64,000 bases of DNA from Hyphomicrobiales bacterium (GCA_900472625.1 UCIT01000013.1:162727-226726), one strand, 5' to 3'; numbered from the stretch's first letter, positions 28,868 to 38,801 are shown. Notes: generated from the letters alone by a model not told the origin. Numbers and translations: made by a program.

Positions 28868-29074
28868 ATGACCGATGTGATCGAACACTCCACCACCCGC
28901 AAGGTTCTTCGTGGCCGCGCTTACAGCCTCGCTGAATTTTCTCGCCGCTACCGGCTTGAAGCAGATGAAGCTGCGCGGCTCTTCGATAAGTTTGGCCCGT
29001 CTGCCACTGAGCTCGATCTGCTAATGGCAGCCAAACGTCGTCCTCCGGTGTCTCTGGCGGCGTTGGGCGCCTGA
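28868..29074 (+). CDS. Small protein of unknown function
   Basis: A 68-residue basic soluble protein with a good AGGAGA ribosome site 7 bases before its ATG. The middle (YSLAEFSRRYRLEADEAARL followed by FDKFGPSATELDLLM) looks like two helices with a turn, and is reminiscent of DUF3606-type small proteins in which a Gly marks the turn, but I do not recognise it firmly. No signal or membrane segment. A small hairpin (GCGGTA/TACCGC at 29076-29093) followed by TTT may end the transcript. Confidence 0.6.
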   Translation: MTDVIEHSTTRKVLRGRAYSLAEFSRRYRLEADEAARLFDKFGPSATELDLLMAAKRRPPVSLAALGA

Positions 29075-29329
29075 TGCGGTATTTCGGTACCGCTTTGGAT
29101 TGATCCGGAAGCAATGGGCCTGCGCCAGAATATGCGCGGGTCCTCTTGATTGCAGCTTGGCCTCGGCATCATCTTGCCGTGTGTCTCAAAACCTTCCCAA
29201 GCTTACCAAGATTTCATTTCCCTTTGTCGTTGTCTCGTGCGAATCGCGGTGCTCGCTAATCCTGCGTTCAGCTTCATGCCGTTACTGCGTGACTGACGGT
29301 CGGACTGGCCGCATTTCATCGAGGCACGC

Positions 29330-30631
29330 ATGAACGACACCAACAATTCGAACCACAAAACAAGCACGGCAGGAAGCGCCGATCTGGCCGCAGTTCTCGC
29401 GTCGTCGCGGCAGCGGAAGAAGGGCCACTGGCTTCGCCGTATCGTGATTCTCATTGTGGCGATCATTCTTGTCGGCGGTGGCGCCTATCTCTATGCGGGC
29501 CGCAGCAGTAGCGAAGTGAGCTACACCACCCAGCCAGTAAAAAACGGCGACCTTACCGTGCTGGTCACGGCCACAGGATCGGTGCAACCGACCGAGCAGG
29601 TCGATATATCAAGCGAGCTGTCCGGCACGGTCCGCGACGTCAATGTCGATTACAACAGCGAGGTGAAATCGGGCGACGTGCTGGCGGTGCTCGACACCAA
29701 CAAGGTCGAAGCCGATCTCAAGAGCACGCAGGCAAAGCTCGATTCGGCCAAGGCCAACGTCGTCAAGGCGACCGCCGATCTGCAGTCCGCCCAGAGTTCC
29801 TATGAGCGCACCCGCAATCTCGTTCAGAACAACGTGACGACACAGCAGAGCCTTGAGGATGCGCGCTACAAGTATGACTCCGCGGTGGCCGCCAAGGAAA
29901 TCAACGAGGCAGCCGTGCTGTCGGCCGAGGCCGATCTGCAGTTGGCCGAGGTCAATCTCTCCAAGTCGAAGATCATCTCGCCAATCGACGGCGTCATCCT
30001 GACCCGTTCGGTCGATCCCGGCGCGACCGTTGCCGCGTCGCTGTCCGCGCCAGTTCTCTTCGTCATCGGCGGCGACCTGCGCCAGATGGAACTGCAGGTC
30101 GATGTCGATGAGGCAGATGTAGGCCAGATCGCCGTTGGCCAGAAGGCGACCTTCACGGTCGATGCCTATCCCGACAAGACCTTCCCTGCCGAGATCAAGC
30201 AGATCCGCTTTGCCTCCGAGACCACCAACAACGTCGTGACCTACAAGGCGATCCTCTCTGTCGACAATGCCGCTCTGCTGCTGCGCCCGGGCATGACAGC
30301 CACCGCCGACGTGACCGTGGAAGCGGTCAAGAGCACGCTGATGGTCCCGAACGCTGCGCTCCGCTATGCGCCGCCGGCCGCCGAAGGTCGCCGCAATCGC
30401 GGGCTGTTCGGCATGTTCGCGCCGCCACGCATGGGACCGCGCCCGTCCAATCAGGGTGCCGGGGAAACGCTGACCGGCGCCAAGCGTCGGGTCTGGGTGC
30501 TGAAGGCGGGCAGGCCTTCGCCTGTCGTCATTCAGGTCGGATCCTCGGACGGACAGTTCACGCAGGTTGTTTCCGGCGATCTCAAGGAAAACGACGCGAT
30601 CGTCACCGATTCGACCGAGCAGTCGAGATAG
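29330..30631 (+). CDS. MacA-like periplasmic adaptor (HlyD/RND family)
   Basis: A 433-residue membrane fusion protein. A single N-terminal membrane helix (about residues 38-58, IVILIVAIILVGGGAYLYAG) is followed by a split biotinyl-lipoyl domain (VQPTEQVDISSELSGTV and SKSKIISPIDGVILTR), a coiled-coil hairpin (about 125-195) and a beta-barrel domain. It would link the MacB pair downstream to an outer membrane TolC channel, which is not encoded nearby. The region after residue 350 (RRNRGLFGMFAPPRMGPRPS) is a low-complexity insert. It ends 10 bp before the ATPase gene. Confidence 0.9.
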   Translation: MNDTNNSNHKTSTAGSADLAAVLASSRQRKKGHWLRRIVILIVAIILVGGGAYLYAGRSSSEVSYTTQPVKNGDLTVLVTATGSVQPTEQVDISSELSGTVRDVNVDYNSEVKSGDVLAVLDTNKVEADLKSTQAKLDSAKANVVKATADLQSAQSSYERTRNLVQNNVTTQQSLEDARYKYDSAVAAKEINEAAVLSAEADLQLAEVNLSKSKIISPIDGVILTRSVDPGATVAASLSAPVLFVIGGDLRQMELQVDVDEADVGQIAVGQKATFTVDAYPDKTFPAEIKQIRFASETTNNVVTYKAILSVDNAALLLRPGMTATADVTVEAVKSTLMVPNAALRYAPPAAEGRRNRGLFGMFAPPRMGPRPSNQGAGETLTGAKRRVWVLKAGRPSPVVIQVGSSDGQFTQVVSGDLKENDAIVTDSTEQSR

Positions 30632-30641
30632 GCGGCGCGTT

Positions 30642-31347
<706 letters not shown>

Positions 31348-31358
<11 letters not shown>

Positions 31359-32556
31359 GACGCTGAAACTCGCCCTTCGCGCCATCAGCCGCAACATGCT
31401 GCGCTCGTTCCTGACCGTGCTTGGCGTCGTCATCGGCGTCGCTGCCGTCATTGCCCTGGTGACGATCGGCAACGGCACGACGGCACAGGTCACGTCGGAG
31501 CTATCCAGGCTCGGCACCAACATGCTGTTTGCCCGCCCCGGCCAGTTCGGCCCCGGACGCGCGAGCTCGGAGGCCCGGCGCTTCACCGTCGCCGATGTCG
31601 ACGCCATCAGCGATCAGGTTGGCGGCCTCAGGGCCGTGGCGCCCTTGAACCAAACGACCGCGACGGCGATCTACGGCGGGCAGAGCCACTCGACCACGGT
31701 GATGGGAACGACAAACGACTATTTTATCGCCCAGGACTGGGACATGGCGATCGGCCGTACCTTCGATGCCGCAGAGGAGCGCGGCCGGGCGCGCTGCATT
31801 CTCGGCGAAACGGTCCGCTCGCAGCTCTTCGGTTCGGCCGATCCCACCGGCCAGCAGATTCGTGTCGGCAAGGTCTCCTGCGCCATCGTCGGCGTTCTCG
31901 CCAAGCGTGGCCAATCCGGCATGGGCAATGATCAGGATGATGTCGTGGTGATGCCGGTGAAGGTCTATCAGCGCCGCATCGGCGGCAAGGCCAACGCGAA
32001 TGTGTCGATGATCGTCCTGTCGGCGCGCGACGGTGTGTCGACGTCGAAGGTCCAATCGGAAACCGAGAACCTGCTGCGCGAGCGGCGCAAGATCATTCCG
32101 GGCAGGGAGGACGATTTCAACGTCAACGACATGACGCAGATCGCCGCGGCCATGACCGGCACCACCACGCTGCTCACCAGCCTGCTTGGCGCGGTGGCGG
32201 CGATCAGCCTCCTGGTTGGCGGCATCGGCATCATGAACATCATGCTGGTCTCCGTCACCGAGCGCACGCGCGAGATCGGCATCCGGCTGGCAATCGGTGC
32301 GCTGGAGCGTCAGGTCCTGTTGCAGTTTCTAGTGGAAGCGGTGGCCTTGTCGGTCTTTGGCGGCATGAGCGGCATCCTGCTCGGCCTGGGCCTCGGCTTT
32401 GGCGCCGTCACGCTGCTGAAGGTGCCCTTCGTCGTCAGCCCGATGATGATCGCGGTCGCCTTTGTGTTTTCGGCGGCGATCGGCATGATTTTCGGCTATT
32501 TCCCCGCCCGCCGCGCCGCTCAGCTCAATCCGATCGAAGCATTGCGGCACGAGTGA
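31348..32556 (+). CDS. MacB-type ABC transporter permease (FtsX-like)
   Basis: A 402-residue permease with the MacB layout: one membrane helix near residue 25 (SFLTVLGVVIGVAAVIALV), a large periplasmic MacB-PCD domain (about 50-270), then three membrane helices in the FtsX domain (LLGAVAAISLLVGGIGIMNI, the VEAVALSVFGGMSGILLG segment and the C-terminal helix). The coupling motif RTREIGIRLAIGA is typical. It forms an operon with the adaptor and ATPase genes and ends it. Confidence 0.92.
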
Positions 32557-32636
32557 TCTTGCATCGATCCACAGTAATTTTGTTATCGCTCATATATCAG
32601 GGCAACCCTCCATTGCATTGAAAGGAGGGAAGTCTA

Positions 32637-32646
32637 TGATATATCA
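32637..32646. promoter_or_regulatory. Palindrome TGATATATCA before the GntR gene
   Basis: A perfect 10-bp palindrome 20 bp before the regulator's ATG. A near copy (TCATATATCA, one mismatch) lies 47 bp upstream at 32590-32599. A pair of AT-rich palindromes at a GntR-family gene is a common autoregulation layout. Promoter boxes were not assigned. Confidence 0.45.
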
Positions 32647-32666
32647 GATCGAATCATGGATCCGCG

Positions 32667-33281
32667 ATGACGAATTCACAGAGCCATCTCGCCTATCTGG
32701 CGCTGGAACATGCGATCGTGACGTTGGCGCTTGAGCCCGGCGCGCTGGTCAATGAAAAGCAGTTGATCGATCTCCTCGGCCACGGCCGGACCCCCGTGCG
32801 CGAGGCGATCCAGAAGCTGGCATGGCAGGGCCTGATCGTCATCAAGCCGAGGGTCGGCCTGCAGATTGCCGAGATCAAGCCGACCGACCACGCCGATGTC
32901 ATGCAGGTGCGCCGCGAACTGGAGCCTATCGCTGCCGCGCTGGTGGCCGAACACGCCACCGATGGACAGCGCAACCAGCTTGTGGAATGCGCCAGAGCCA
33001 TGAACGACTGCGCCATCAGCGGCGATCTGGCGGCATTCTTCGCAGCTGACAAGGCTTTCGACGAGATACTCGAGAATGCCTGTCCCAACGCCTTCATCAC
33101 CTCGGCGCTTGTGCCGGTGCAGACCCATTCCCGCCGCCTCTGGTATGCGAAGGCAAGCCCCGAGCGGATGGATCGCTCGATCTCCCTGCATGTCGCCGTT
33201 ATCCGCGCCATCCAGCAGGGCAAGGCCGTCGAAGCGCGCAAGGCGATGACGGTGCTGATCGACTATCTCGGCCACAAATGA
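32667..33281 (+). CDS. GntR-family transcriptional regulator (FCD type)
   Basis: A 204-residue regulator. The N-terminal winged helix-turn-helix reads LVNEKQLIDLLGHGRTPVRE and then an AIQKLAWQGLI recognition region (about residues 25-65). The C-terminal FCD ligand domain (about 75-200) has the Asp and His residues that bind a metal in this family (AFFAADKAFDE, SLHVAVIRAI). The ligand is unknown. It stands alone between the MacAB-like operon and the convergent fpr gene, so its targets are not obvious. TGATATATCA sites upstream suggest autoregulation. Confidence 0.88.
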   Translation: MTNSQSHLAYLALEHAIVTLALEPGALVNEKQLIDLLGHGRTPVREAIQKLAWQGLIVIKPRVGLQIAEIKPTDHADVMQVRRELEPIAAALVAEHATDGQRNQLVECARAMNDCAISGDLAAFFAADKAFDEILENACPNAFITSALVPVQTHSRRLWYAKASPERMDRSISLHVAVIRAIQQGKAVEARKAMTVLIDYLGHK

Positions 33282-33283
33282 AA

Positions 33284-33322
33284 ACGGCCCCGTTTCCGGA
33301 GCCGTCTCTCAAATCTTTTTGT
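33284..33322 (+). terminator. Probable terminator after the GntR gene
   Basis: A stem ACGGC (33284-33288) with GCCGT (33301-33305), extended by an inner CCG/CGG pairing, then a T-rich stretch that includes five Ts. The 3' flank is less clean than at the other terminators here. It lies between two convergent genes. Confidence 0.55.
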
Positions 33323-33329
33323 CTTTCTA

Positions 33330-34142
33330 TCAGCCGACGAACGCGCGCTCGATGACGAACTGTGCCGGCTTGCTGTTGGCGCCTTCCTCGAGACCTGCGT
33401 TTTCGAGCAGCTCCTTGGTATCCTTCAACATCGCAGAGGAGCCGCAGATCATGCCGCGGTCGATTTCCGGGTCGAGCGGTGGCACGCCGAGATCAGTGAA
33501 TAGCTTTCCAGACGAGATCAGGTCGGTGATGCGACCGGTGTACTGGTAATCTTCGCGGGTGACGGTTGCGTAGTGCAACAGCTTGTCGCCGACCACCTCC
33601 TGCAGCAACTCATCGTTCCGGATTTCGTCAACCAGGTCGAAGCCGTATTTCAGTTCGGCAATGTCGCGCGTCGTGTGCGTCAGGATCACCTGCTCGAACT
33701 TCTCATAGGTCTCGGGATCACGGATCAGGCTGGCGAAGGGGGCGATGCCGGTGCCGGTCGAGAACATGTAGAGACGACGGCCGGGTGTCAGCGCGTCGAG
33801 CACCAGCGTGCCCGTCGGCTTCTTGCGCATCAGCACCTGGTCACCGGGCTTGATCGCCTGGAGACGGGATGTCAGCGGACCATCGGGAACCTTGATCGAG
33901 AAGAATTCGAGTTCTTCGGCCCAGGCGGGACTGGCGATCGAGTAGGCGCGGAAGATCGGCTTTCCCTCGACCATAAGACCGATCATCGCGAATTCACCCG
34001 AGCGGAAGCGGAACCCTTCCGGACGCGTCATCGTGAAACGGAACAGGTGATCCGTGTAATGCCTGACGCTGAGGACGGTTTCGGCGAAAACGCCGGCAGG
34101 AATGGGAGCTGCGAATTCGTCGGTCTTGAGAGGCGCGTTCAT
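33330..34142 (-). CDS. fpr: Ferredoxin--NADP+ reductase
   Basis: A 270-residue FAD enzyme that passes electrons between NADPH and ferredoxin or flavodoxin. The FAD motif RAYSIASP is near residue 65, the NADP-binding GTGIAPFASLIRD near residue 130, and the C-terminus ends in the bacterial class I signature AFVG. ATG at 34142 gives the family N-terminus (MNAPLKTDEF). It is divergent from pcs with a 247-bp gap between them. Possible donor to the cysI product, by inference only. Confidence 0.93.
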   Translation of the reverse strand: MNAPLKTDEFAAPIPAGVFAETVLSVRHYTDHLFRFTMTRPEGFRFRSGEFAMIGLMVEGKPIFRAYSIASPAWAEELEFFSIKVPDGPLTSRLQAIKPGDQVLMRKKPTGTLVLDALTPGRRLYMFSTGTGIAPFASLIRDPETYEKFEQVILTHTTRDIAELKYGFDLVDEIRNDELLQEVVGDKLLHYATVTREDYQYTGRITDLISSGKLFTDLGVPPLDPEIDRGMICGSSAMLKDTKELLENAGLEEGANSKPAQFVIERAFVG

Positions 34143-34244
34143 TGCGGTATCGGATCCCGTAGTTCGTCGATCATCAATGCGATGCGAGCCAGATATTACA
34201 AATAGGCGGCGGATTAAAGGTATTCCATTCCGTTCGTGGCGACT

Positions 34245-34333
34245 TGCATGAAATATGCATGTTATCGTCAGGTTTGGAAAACCCAATGTGCATCTTTCGC
34301 TTTTGCTCTGGCGAAGCCGTACAAAGGATGCAT
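34245..34333. promoter_or_regulatory. Repeated TGCAT motifs in the fpr/pcs divergent promoter region
   Basis: The 247-bp gap between fpr and pcs carries four TGCAT copies (34245, 34256, 34289, 34329), two of them inside ATGCAT palindromes. The first two form an inverted pair 11 bases apart. They may be binding sites for a regulator of either gene, but the motif is short and AT-rich. Confidence 0.25.
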
Positions 34334-34389
34334 ATTAGGCCGAAATCGCGCCTCGGGGGTGCGGATTGCTTCAGGCAACTCGGGGAAAC

Positions 34390-35118
34390 ATGAAGATTTT
34401 CAATTACAAGCGCGTACCCTACGCGGAAATGCGCGCATTTTCCGTCCATATCCTGACGGCCTCCGGTTCCTTCCTGGCATTCCTAGGCGTCGTCGCCGCC
34501 GCCGAACATCGTTTCGTCGACATGTTCTGGTGGCTGGGGCTTGCTCTTTTGGTCGATGGCATCGACGGACCGATCGCGCGCAAGGTGAGGGTCAAGGAAG
34601 TTTTGCCGAACTGGTCGGGCGACACGCTCGACAACATCATCGATTACGTCACCTACGTGCTTCTCCCCGCCTTCGCGCTTTATCAGAGCGGCATGATCGG
34701 CGAGCCTTGGTCCTTCGTCGCCGCGGGCATGATCGTGGTGTCAAGCGCCATCTATTATGCCGATATGGGCATGAAGACCGATGAGTATTTCTTCTCGGGC
34801 TTTCCCGTCGTCTGGAATATGATCGTCTTTACGCTGTTCGTCATGGATGCCAGTGCCACCACGGCACTTGGCGTCGTCACCGTCTCGGTGGTCCTGACCT
34901 TCCTGCCGATCAATTTCCTGCATCCGGTGCGCGTCCAGCGCCTTCGTCCGCTCAATCTCGGTATTTTCCTGCTGTGGTCGGCGCTAGGGATGTATGCGCT
35001 GCTGATGCATTTTGTTCTGCCGCAATGGGCGCTCATCCTTTTCATTCTGAGCGGTATCTACCTCTATTGCATCGGCGCCGTCCTGCAGTTCCTGCCGGCG
35101 CTGGGACGTTCCGACTAG
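34390..35118 (+). CDS. pcs: Phosphatidylcholine synthase
   Basis: A 242-residue membrane enzyme that condenses CDP-diacylglycerol with choline to give phosphatidylcholine. The CDP-alcohol phosphotransferase motif is visible as DGIDGPIARKVRVKE with the downstream GDTLDNIIDYVTYVLLP, which gives the D-G-x2-D-G-x-A-R...G-x3-D-x3-D pattern with residues usual for Pcs. About seven to eight hydrophobic segments follow. Pcs is characteristic of Rhizobiales and some other bacteria interacting with eukaryotes. ATG at 34390 has a GGGGAA ribosome site. Confidence 0.95.
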   Translation: MKIFNYKRVPYAEMRAFSVHILTASGSFLAFLGVVAAAEHRFVDMFWWLGLALLVDGIDGPIARKVRVKEVLPNWSGDTLDNIIDYVTYVLLPAFALYQSGMIGEPWSFVAAGMIVVSSAIYYADMGMKTDEYFFSGFPVVWNMIVFTLFVMDASATTALGVVTVSVVLTFLPINFLHPVRVQRLRPLNLGIFLLWSALGMYALLMHFVLPQWALILFILSGIYLYCIGAVLQFLPALGRSD

Positions 35119-35128
35119 GAGACTACAG

Positions 35129-36112
35129 ATGACGAAGACACGCGCCGTTGTATTGAGCGGAACCGGCGGCCCAGAGGTTCTGGATTACGTTGAAGTCGAT
35201 CTGCCGCCGCCGGCTCAAGACGAGGTGCAGATCAGGCACGCGGCGATCGGTCTGAATTTCATCGACGTCTATTTCCGAACCGGTCTCTACAAGGCGCCGC
35301 ACATGCCGTTCGTCCCGGGCAAGGAAGCGGCTGGAACGGTGACCGCGCTCGGGCCCGGCGTGACCGATTTCAACGTCGGCGACCGGGTGGCCTACGCCGG
35401 CTCCGACGGCGCCTACAGCGTCGAGCGCAACATCGAGACCAAACATCTGGTGAAGGTGCCCGACGGCATATCCCTGGAAACGGCCGCGGCGATGATGCTG
35501 AAGGGCATGACGGCGCAATACCTCCTCAACCGCACTTTCAAGGTCGGCCCCGAAAGCACGCTTCTCTTTCACGCCGCTGCCGGCGGCGTCGGGCTGATTG
35601 CAGGGCAGTGGGCCAAGGCGCTCGGCGCGACGGTCATCGGAACGGTCGGATCTGACGCCAAGGCGCGGATGGCGCTTGAGTATGGCTATGATCACGTGAT
35701 CAACTACAATACCGAGGACTTCGTCACGCGCGTTTCAGAGATCAGCGGTGGCAAGGGCGTCGATGTCGTCTATGATTCCATAGGCCGCGATACCTTCCCC
35801 GGCTCTCTGGATTGCCTGAAGCGGCTCGGCATGTTCGTCTCCTTCGGCCAGTCATCCGGCCCGATCGAGGATTTCACCCTGGCGTTGTTGGCGCAGAAGG
35901 GTTCGCTCTTCGCGACGCGACCCACGCTTTTCAGCTATATCGCCACTCGGGAAGAGCTAACTGATTGTGCAAACGCATTATTTGATGTTGTTTTGAGCAA
36001 CAAAGTGCGTATCAATGTCAATCAGACCTATCCGTTACGTGAGGTTGGGCGAGCCCACACGGATCTGGAAGCCAGAAAAACGACCGGAGCGACGCTGCTG
36101 ATCCCAGAATGA
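35129..36112 (+). CDS. qor: Quinone oxidoreductase (zeta-crystallin-like)
   Basis: A 327-residue NADPH-dependent reductase of the medium-chain dehydrogenase family without the zinc ligands. The N-terminal GroES-like domain contains GLNFIDVYFRTGLYK, and the Rossmann fold has the AAGGVGLIAGQWA nucleotide motif near residue 155. It reduces quinones by one electron in characterised relatives. It begins 10 bp after pcs with an AGGAGA ribosome site, so the two may be co-transcribed. The role next to pcs is not known. Confidence 0.92.
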   Translation: MTKTRAVVLSGTGGPEVLDYVEVDLPPPAQDEVQIRHAAIGLNFIDVYFRTGLYKAPHMPFVPGKEAAGTVTALGPGVTDFNVGDRVAYAGSDGAYSVERNIETKHLVKVPDGISLETAAAMMLKGMTAQYLLNRTFKVGPESTLLFHAAAGGVGLIAGQWAKALGATVIGTVGSDAKARMALEYGYDHVINYNTEDFVTRVSEISGGKGVDVVYDSIGRDTFPGSLDCLKRLGMFVSFGQSSGPIEDFTLALLAQKGSLFATRPTLFSYIATREELTDCANALFDVVLSNKVRINVNQTYPLREVGRAHTDLEARKTTGATLLIPE

Positions 36113-36133
36113 CCCCGAAGGGGCCGGTCGGCA

Positions 36134-37726
36134 GTGGGAAATGAGGGGAAAGTGTCGTCATCGACTGTGCCGGCATCAGGCGCGTTATTGTCGGTCCAGA
36201 AACTGACAAAGCTCTTCGGCAGCTTTGCTGCCTGCAATCACATAGACCTCGATATCGCTCCCGGCGAAATCCACGCACTGCTCGGCGAAAACGGCGCTGG
36301 AAAATCCACGCTGGTGAAGATGCTGTTCGGTGTTCTGGAACCGAGCGAGGGTGAGATCGTCTGGGAAGGCAAGCCCGTCGCGATCGGATCGCCCGGTGGC
36401 GCGCGCAAGCTCGGCATCGGCATGGTGTTCCAGCATTTCTCGCTGTTCGAGGCATTGACGGTCGCAGAAAACATCGCACTGTCGCTCGACGACAGCATCC
36501 CGATCGGCAGGATCGCCGAAGAGGCAAGGGCGCTGTCGCAAGCCTACGGTCTGCCGCTCGATCCGCATGCCCATGTCGCCGATCTCTCGGTCGGCGAGCG
36601 CCAGCGCATCGAGATCGTCCGTGCCCTGCTGCAGAACCCTAAATTGATCATTCTCGACGAGCCGACCTCGGTGCTGACACCGCAGGAAGCCGACAAGCTG
36701 TTCGAGACGTTGTTCAAGCTCAAGGCCGAGGGTCGGTCCGTCCTCTACATCAGTCACCGCTTGGAAGAAGTGCAGCGCATCTGCGATCGCGCGACCGTGC
36801 TGCGCCACGGCAAGGTCACCGGCGCCTGCGTTCCCTCGGACGAGACGCCGGCCTCGCTTGCCCGCATGATGGTCGGAAACGATGTGGCCAGCGTCACCCA
36901 TCCCGATCGCGGCAACAAAGGTCCGGTGCAGCTCGCGGTCTCCAACCTTTCGGTCGCGCCGCGGACGCCCTTCGCCATGCCGCTGAGGGCTGTGTCGCTG
37001 ACAGTCTGTTCCGGCCAGATCCTGGCGATCGCCGGTGTCGCAGGCAACGGGCAGGGCGAATTGTTCGACGCGCTCTCGGGCGAATACCCGGTCGCGGCGC
37101 CGGACGCCGTTGTCATCCGTAGCAAGCCTGTGGGAACGCAGGGGATCAACGCCCGCCGTCTTCTCGGCGCCGGCTTCGTCCCCGAGGAGCGTCACGGTCA
37201 CGCGGCGGTCTCGGCGATGAAGCTGTCCGACAACCTCGTGCTGGCTCGCAGCAAGTCGGACCGTAAGGCGTTTCTGTCAGGCGGCTTTCTCAAGATCATC
37301 CGTCGAGGCGCGGTGAAAAGTGCCACCAAGCGCATCTCCGAGGAGATGGACGTTCGCAAGAGCGGCGAGGATCCGGCAGCCGGCTCTCTCTCCGGCGGTA
37401 ACCTGCAGAAATTCATCGTCGGCCGCGAACTCGACCGACAGCCCGCCGTGCTCGTCGTCAATCAGCCGACCTGGGGCGTCGACGCAGGCGCTGCGAGCCG
37501 CATTCGCCAGGCGCTCGTCGATCTCGCCCGCAACGGTTCGGCCGTCGTCGTCATCAGCCAGGATCTCGACGAGATCTTCGAGGTCGCCACCGAGATCGCC
37601 GTCATCTCCGAGGGGCGCCTTTCGTCGCCGTTCCCTGCCGGCGAACTGACGCGCGAGAAGATCGGCCTGCTGATGGGCGGCCTGCACGAAAGCAAGACCG
37701 CGCCGGAGACCACGCATGCGCATTGA
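36134..37726 (+). CDS. ABC transporter ATPase of a BMP/nucleoside-type importer
   Basis: A protein of up to 530 residues with two ATPase domains in tandem. The first has Walker A GENGAGKST, signature LSVGERQRIEIVRALL and Walker B LIILDEPTSVLTP; the second has a degenerate Walker A region (VAGNGQGELFDAL) and signature LSGGNLQKFIVGRE, usual for this COG3845 group. GTG at 36134 is the longest start; GTG at 36152 is an alternative close to an AGGGGAA site. It overlaps the first permease gene by 11 bp and begins a four-gene importer. Confidence 0.93.
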   Translation: MGNEGKVSSSTVPASGALLSVQKLTKLFGSFAACNHIDLDIAPGEIHALLGENGAGKSTLVKMLFGVLEPSEGEIVWEGKPVAIGSPGGARKLGIGMVFQHFSLFEALTVAENIALSLDDSIPIGRIAEEARALSQAYGLPLDPHAHVADLSVGERQRIEIVRALLQNPKLIILDEPTSVLTPQEADKLFETLFKLKAEGRSVLYISHRLEEVQRICDRATVLRHGKVTGACVPSDETPASLARMMVGNDVASVTHPDRGNKGPVQLAVSNLSVAPRTPFAMPLRAVSLTVCSGQILAIAGVAGNGQGELFDALSGEYPVAAPDAVVIRSKPVGTQGINARRLLGAGFVPEERHGHAAVSAMKLSDNLVLARSKSDRKAFLSGGFLKIIRRGAVKSATKRISEEMDVRKSGEDPAAGSLSGGNLQKFIVGRELDRQPAVLVVNQPTWGVDAGAASRIRQALVDLARNGSAVVVISQDLDEIFEVATEIAVISEGRLSSPFPAGELTREKIGLLMGGLHESKTAPETTHAH

Positions 37727-38801
37727 ACTCGAAAAACGCCCGCAGGCGTCGAAGCTCTGGGGGCTGGTGTCGCCGCTTCTGGCGCTGGTCCTGACGTTGA
37801 TCGCCGGCGCGATCATGTTCGAGATATTGGGCAAGGACCCGGTCGAGGCGCTCGATGCCTTCTTCCTCGAGCCACTGCTTGAGGTCTGGTCGCTGCACGA
37901 ACTGGCGATCAAGGCGGCCCCGCTGATCATGATCGCCGTCGGCCTTGCCGTCTGTTATCGCTCCAACAACTGGAACATCGGCGCCGAGGGCCAGTTCACC
38001 ATGGGCGCGATCACCGGCTCCATCCTGCCGATCCTGTTCACCGAATGGCATTCGCCGCTGGTGCTGCCGTTGATGCTGATCATGGGCGCGCTCGGCGGCG
38101 CCCTGTTCGCCGGCATTCCGGCGCTGCTCAAGGCGCATTTCAACACCAACGAGATCCTGACCAGCCTGATGCTGGTCTATATCGCCCAGCTGTTTCTCGA
38201 CTGGCTGATCCGCGGCGCCTGGCGCAATCCCGCCGGATTCAATTTCCCCGAAAGCGTGTCCTTCCCGCCCGAGGCAGTGCTGCCGGCAATCTGGGAAGAG
38301 TCCGGCCGCGCCCATTGGGCCTTCGTCTTCGCCATCATCGCGGCGATCCTCGTCTGGTTCATGCTGAAATACACGCTGAAGGGCTTTGAGATCGTCGTGC
38401 TCGGCCAGTCCGAACGGGCAGGGCGTTTCGCCGGTTTCTCGTCGAAGAAGATGATCTGGTTCAGCTTCCTGTTCTCGGGCGCGCTGGCGGGCCTTGCCGG
38501 CATCTCCGAGGTTTCCGGCTCGATCGGCCACCTGCAGCCGGCGATCTCGCCGGGCTACGGCTTCACCGCGATTATTGTCGCCTTCCTCGGCCGCCTCAAT
38601 CCGCTCGGCATCATCGCTTCCGGCCTCGTGCTGGCGCTGACCTATCTCGGTGGAGAGGCGGCACAGCTGTCGATCGGCGTTTCCGACAAGGTCACGCGCG
38701 TCTTTCAGGGGCTTCTGTTGTTCTTCGTTCTCTCCTGCGACACGCTGATCGCCTACAAGATCCGCGTCGTCTGGTCGCGTGTCCGCGGAGGTGTCGCATG
38801 A
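37716..38801 (+). CDS. ABC transporter permease, BMP/nucleoside type (first)
   Basis: A 361-residue permease of the COG4603 group with about nine or ten hydrophobic segments. It contains the conserved CYRSNNWNIGAEGQFTMGAI stretch near residue 75 and the GFTAIIVAFLGRLNPLGI segment near the C-terminus, which identify the nucleoside-type importer permeases. It overlaps the ATPase gene by 11 bp and the second permease by 4 bp. Confidence 0.93.
   Translation: MRIELEKRPQASKLWGLVSPLLALVLTLIAGAIMFEILGKDPVEALDAFFLEPLLEVWSLHELAIKAAPLIMIAVGLAVCYRSNNWNIGAEGQFTMGAITGSILPILFTEWHSPLVLPLMLIMGALGGALFAGIPALLKAHFNTNEILTSLMLVYIAQLFLDWLIRGAWRNPAGFNFPESVSFPPEAVLPAIWEESGRAHWAFVFAIIAAILVWFMLKYTLKGFEIVVLGQSERAGRFAGFSSKKMIWFSFLFSGALAGLAGISEVSGSIGHLQPAISPGYGFTAIIVAFLGRLNPLGIIASGLVLALTYLGGEAAQLSIGVSDKVTRVFQGLLLFFVLSCDTLIAYKIRVVWSRVRGGVA

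Noticed and set aside
36111..36127. Terminator after qor (CCCC-GAA-GGGG)
   Set aside because: The stem is only 4 bp with a 3-base loop and has no T-run, so it is not counted as a terminator.
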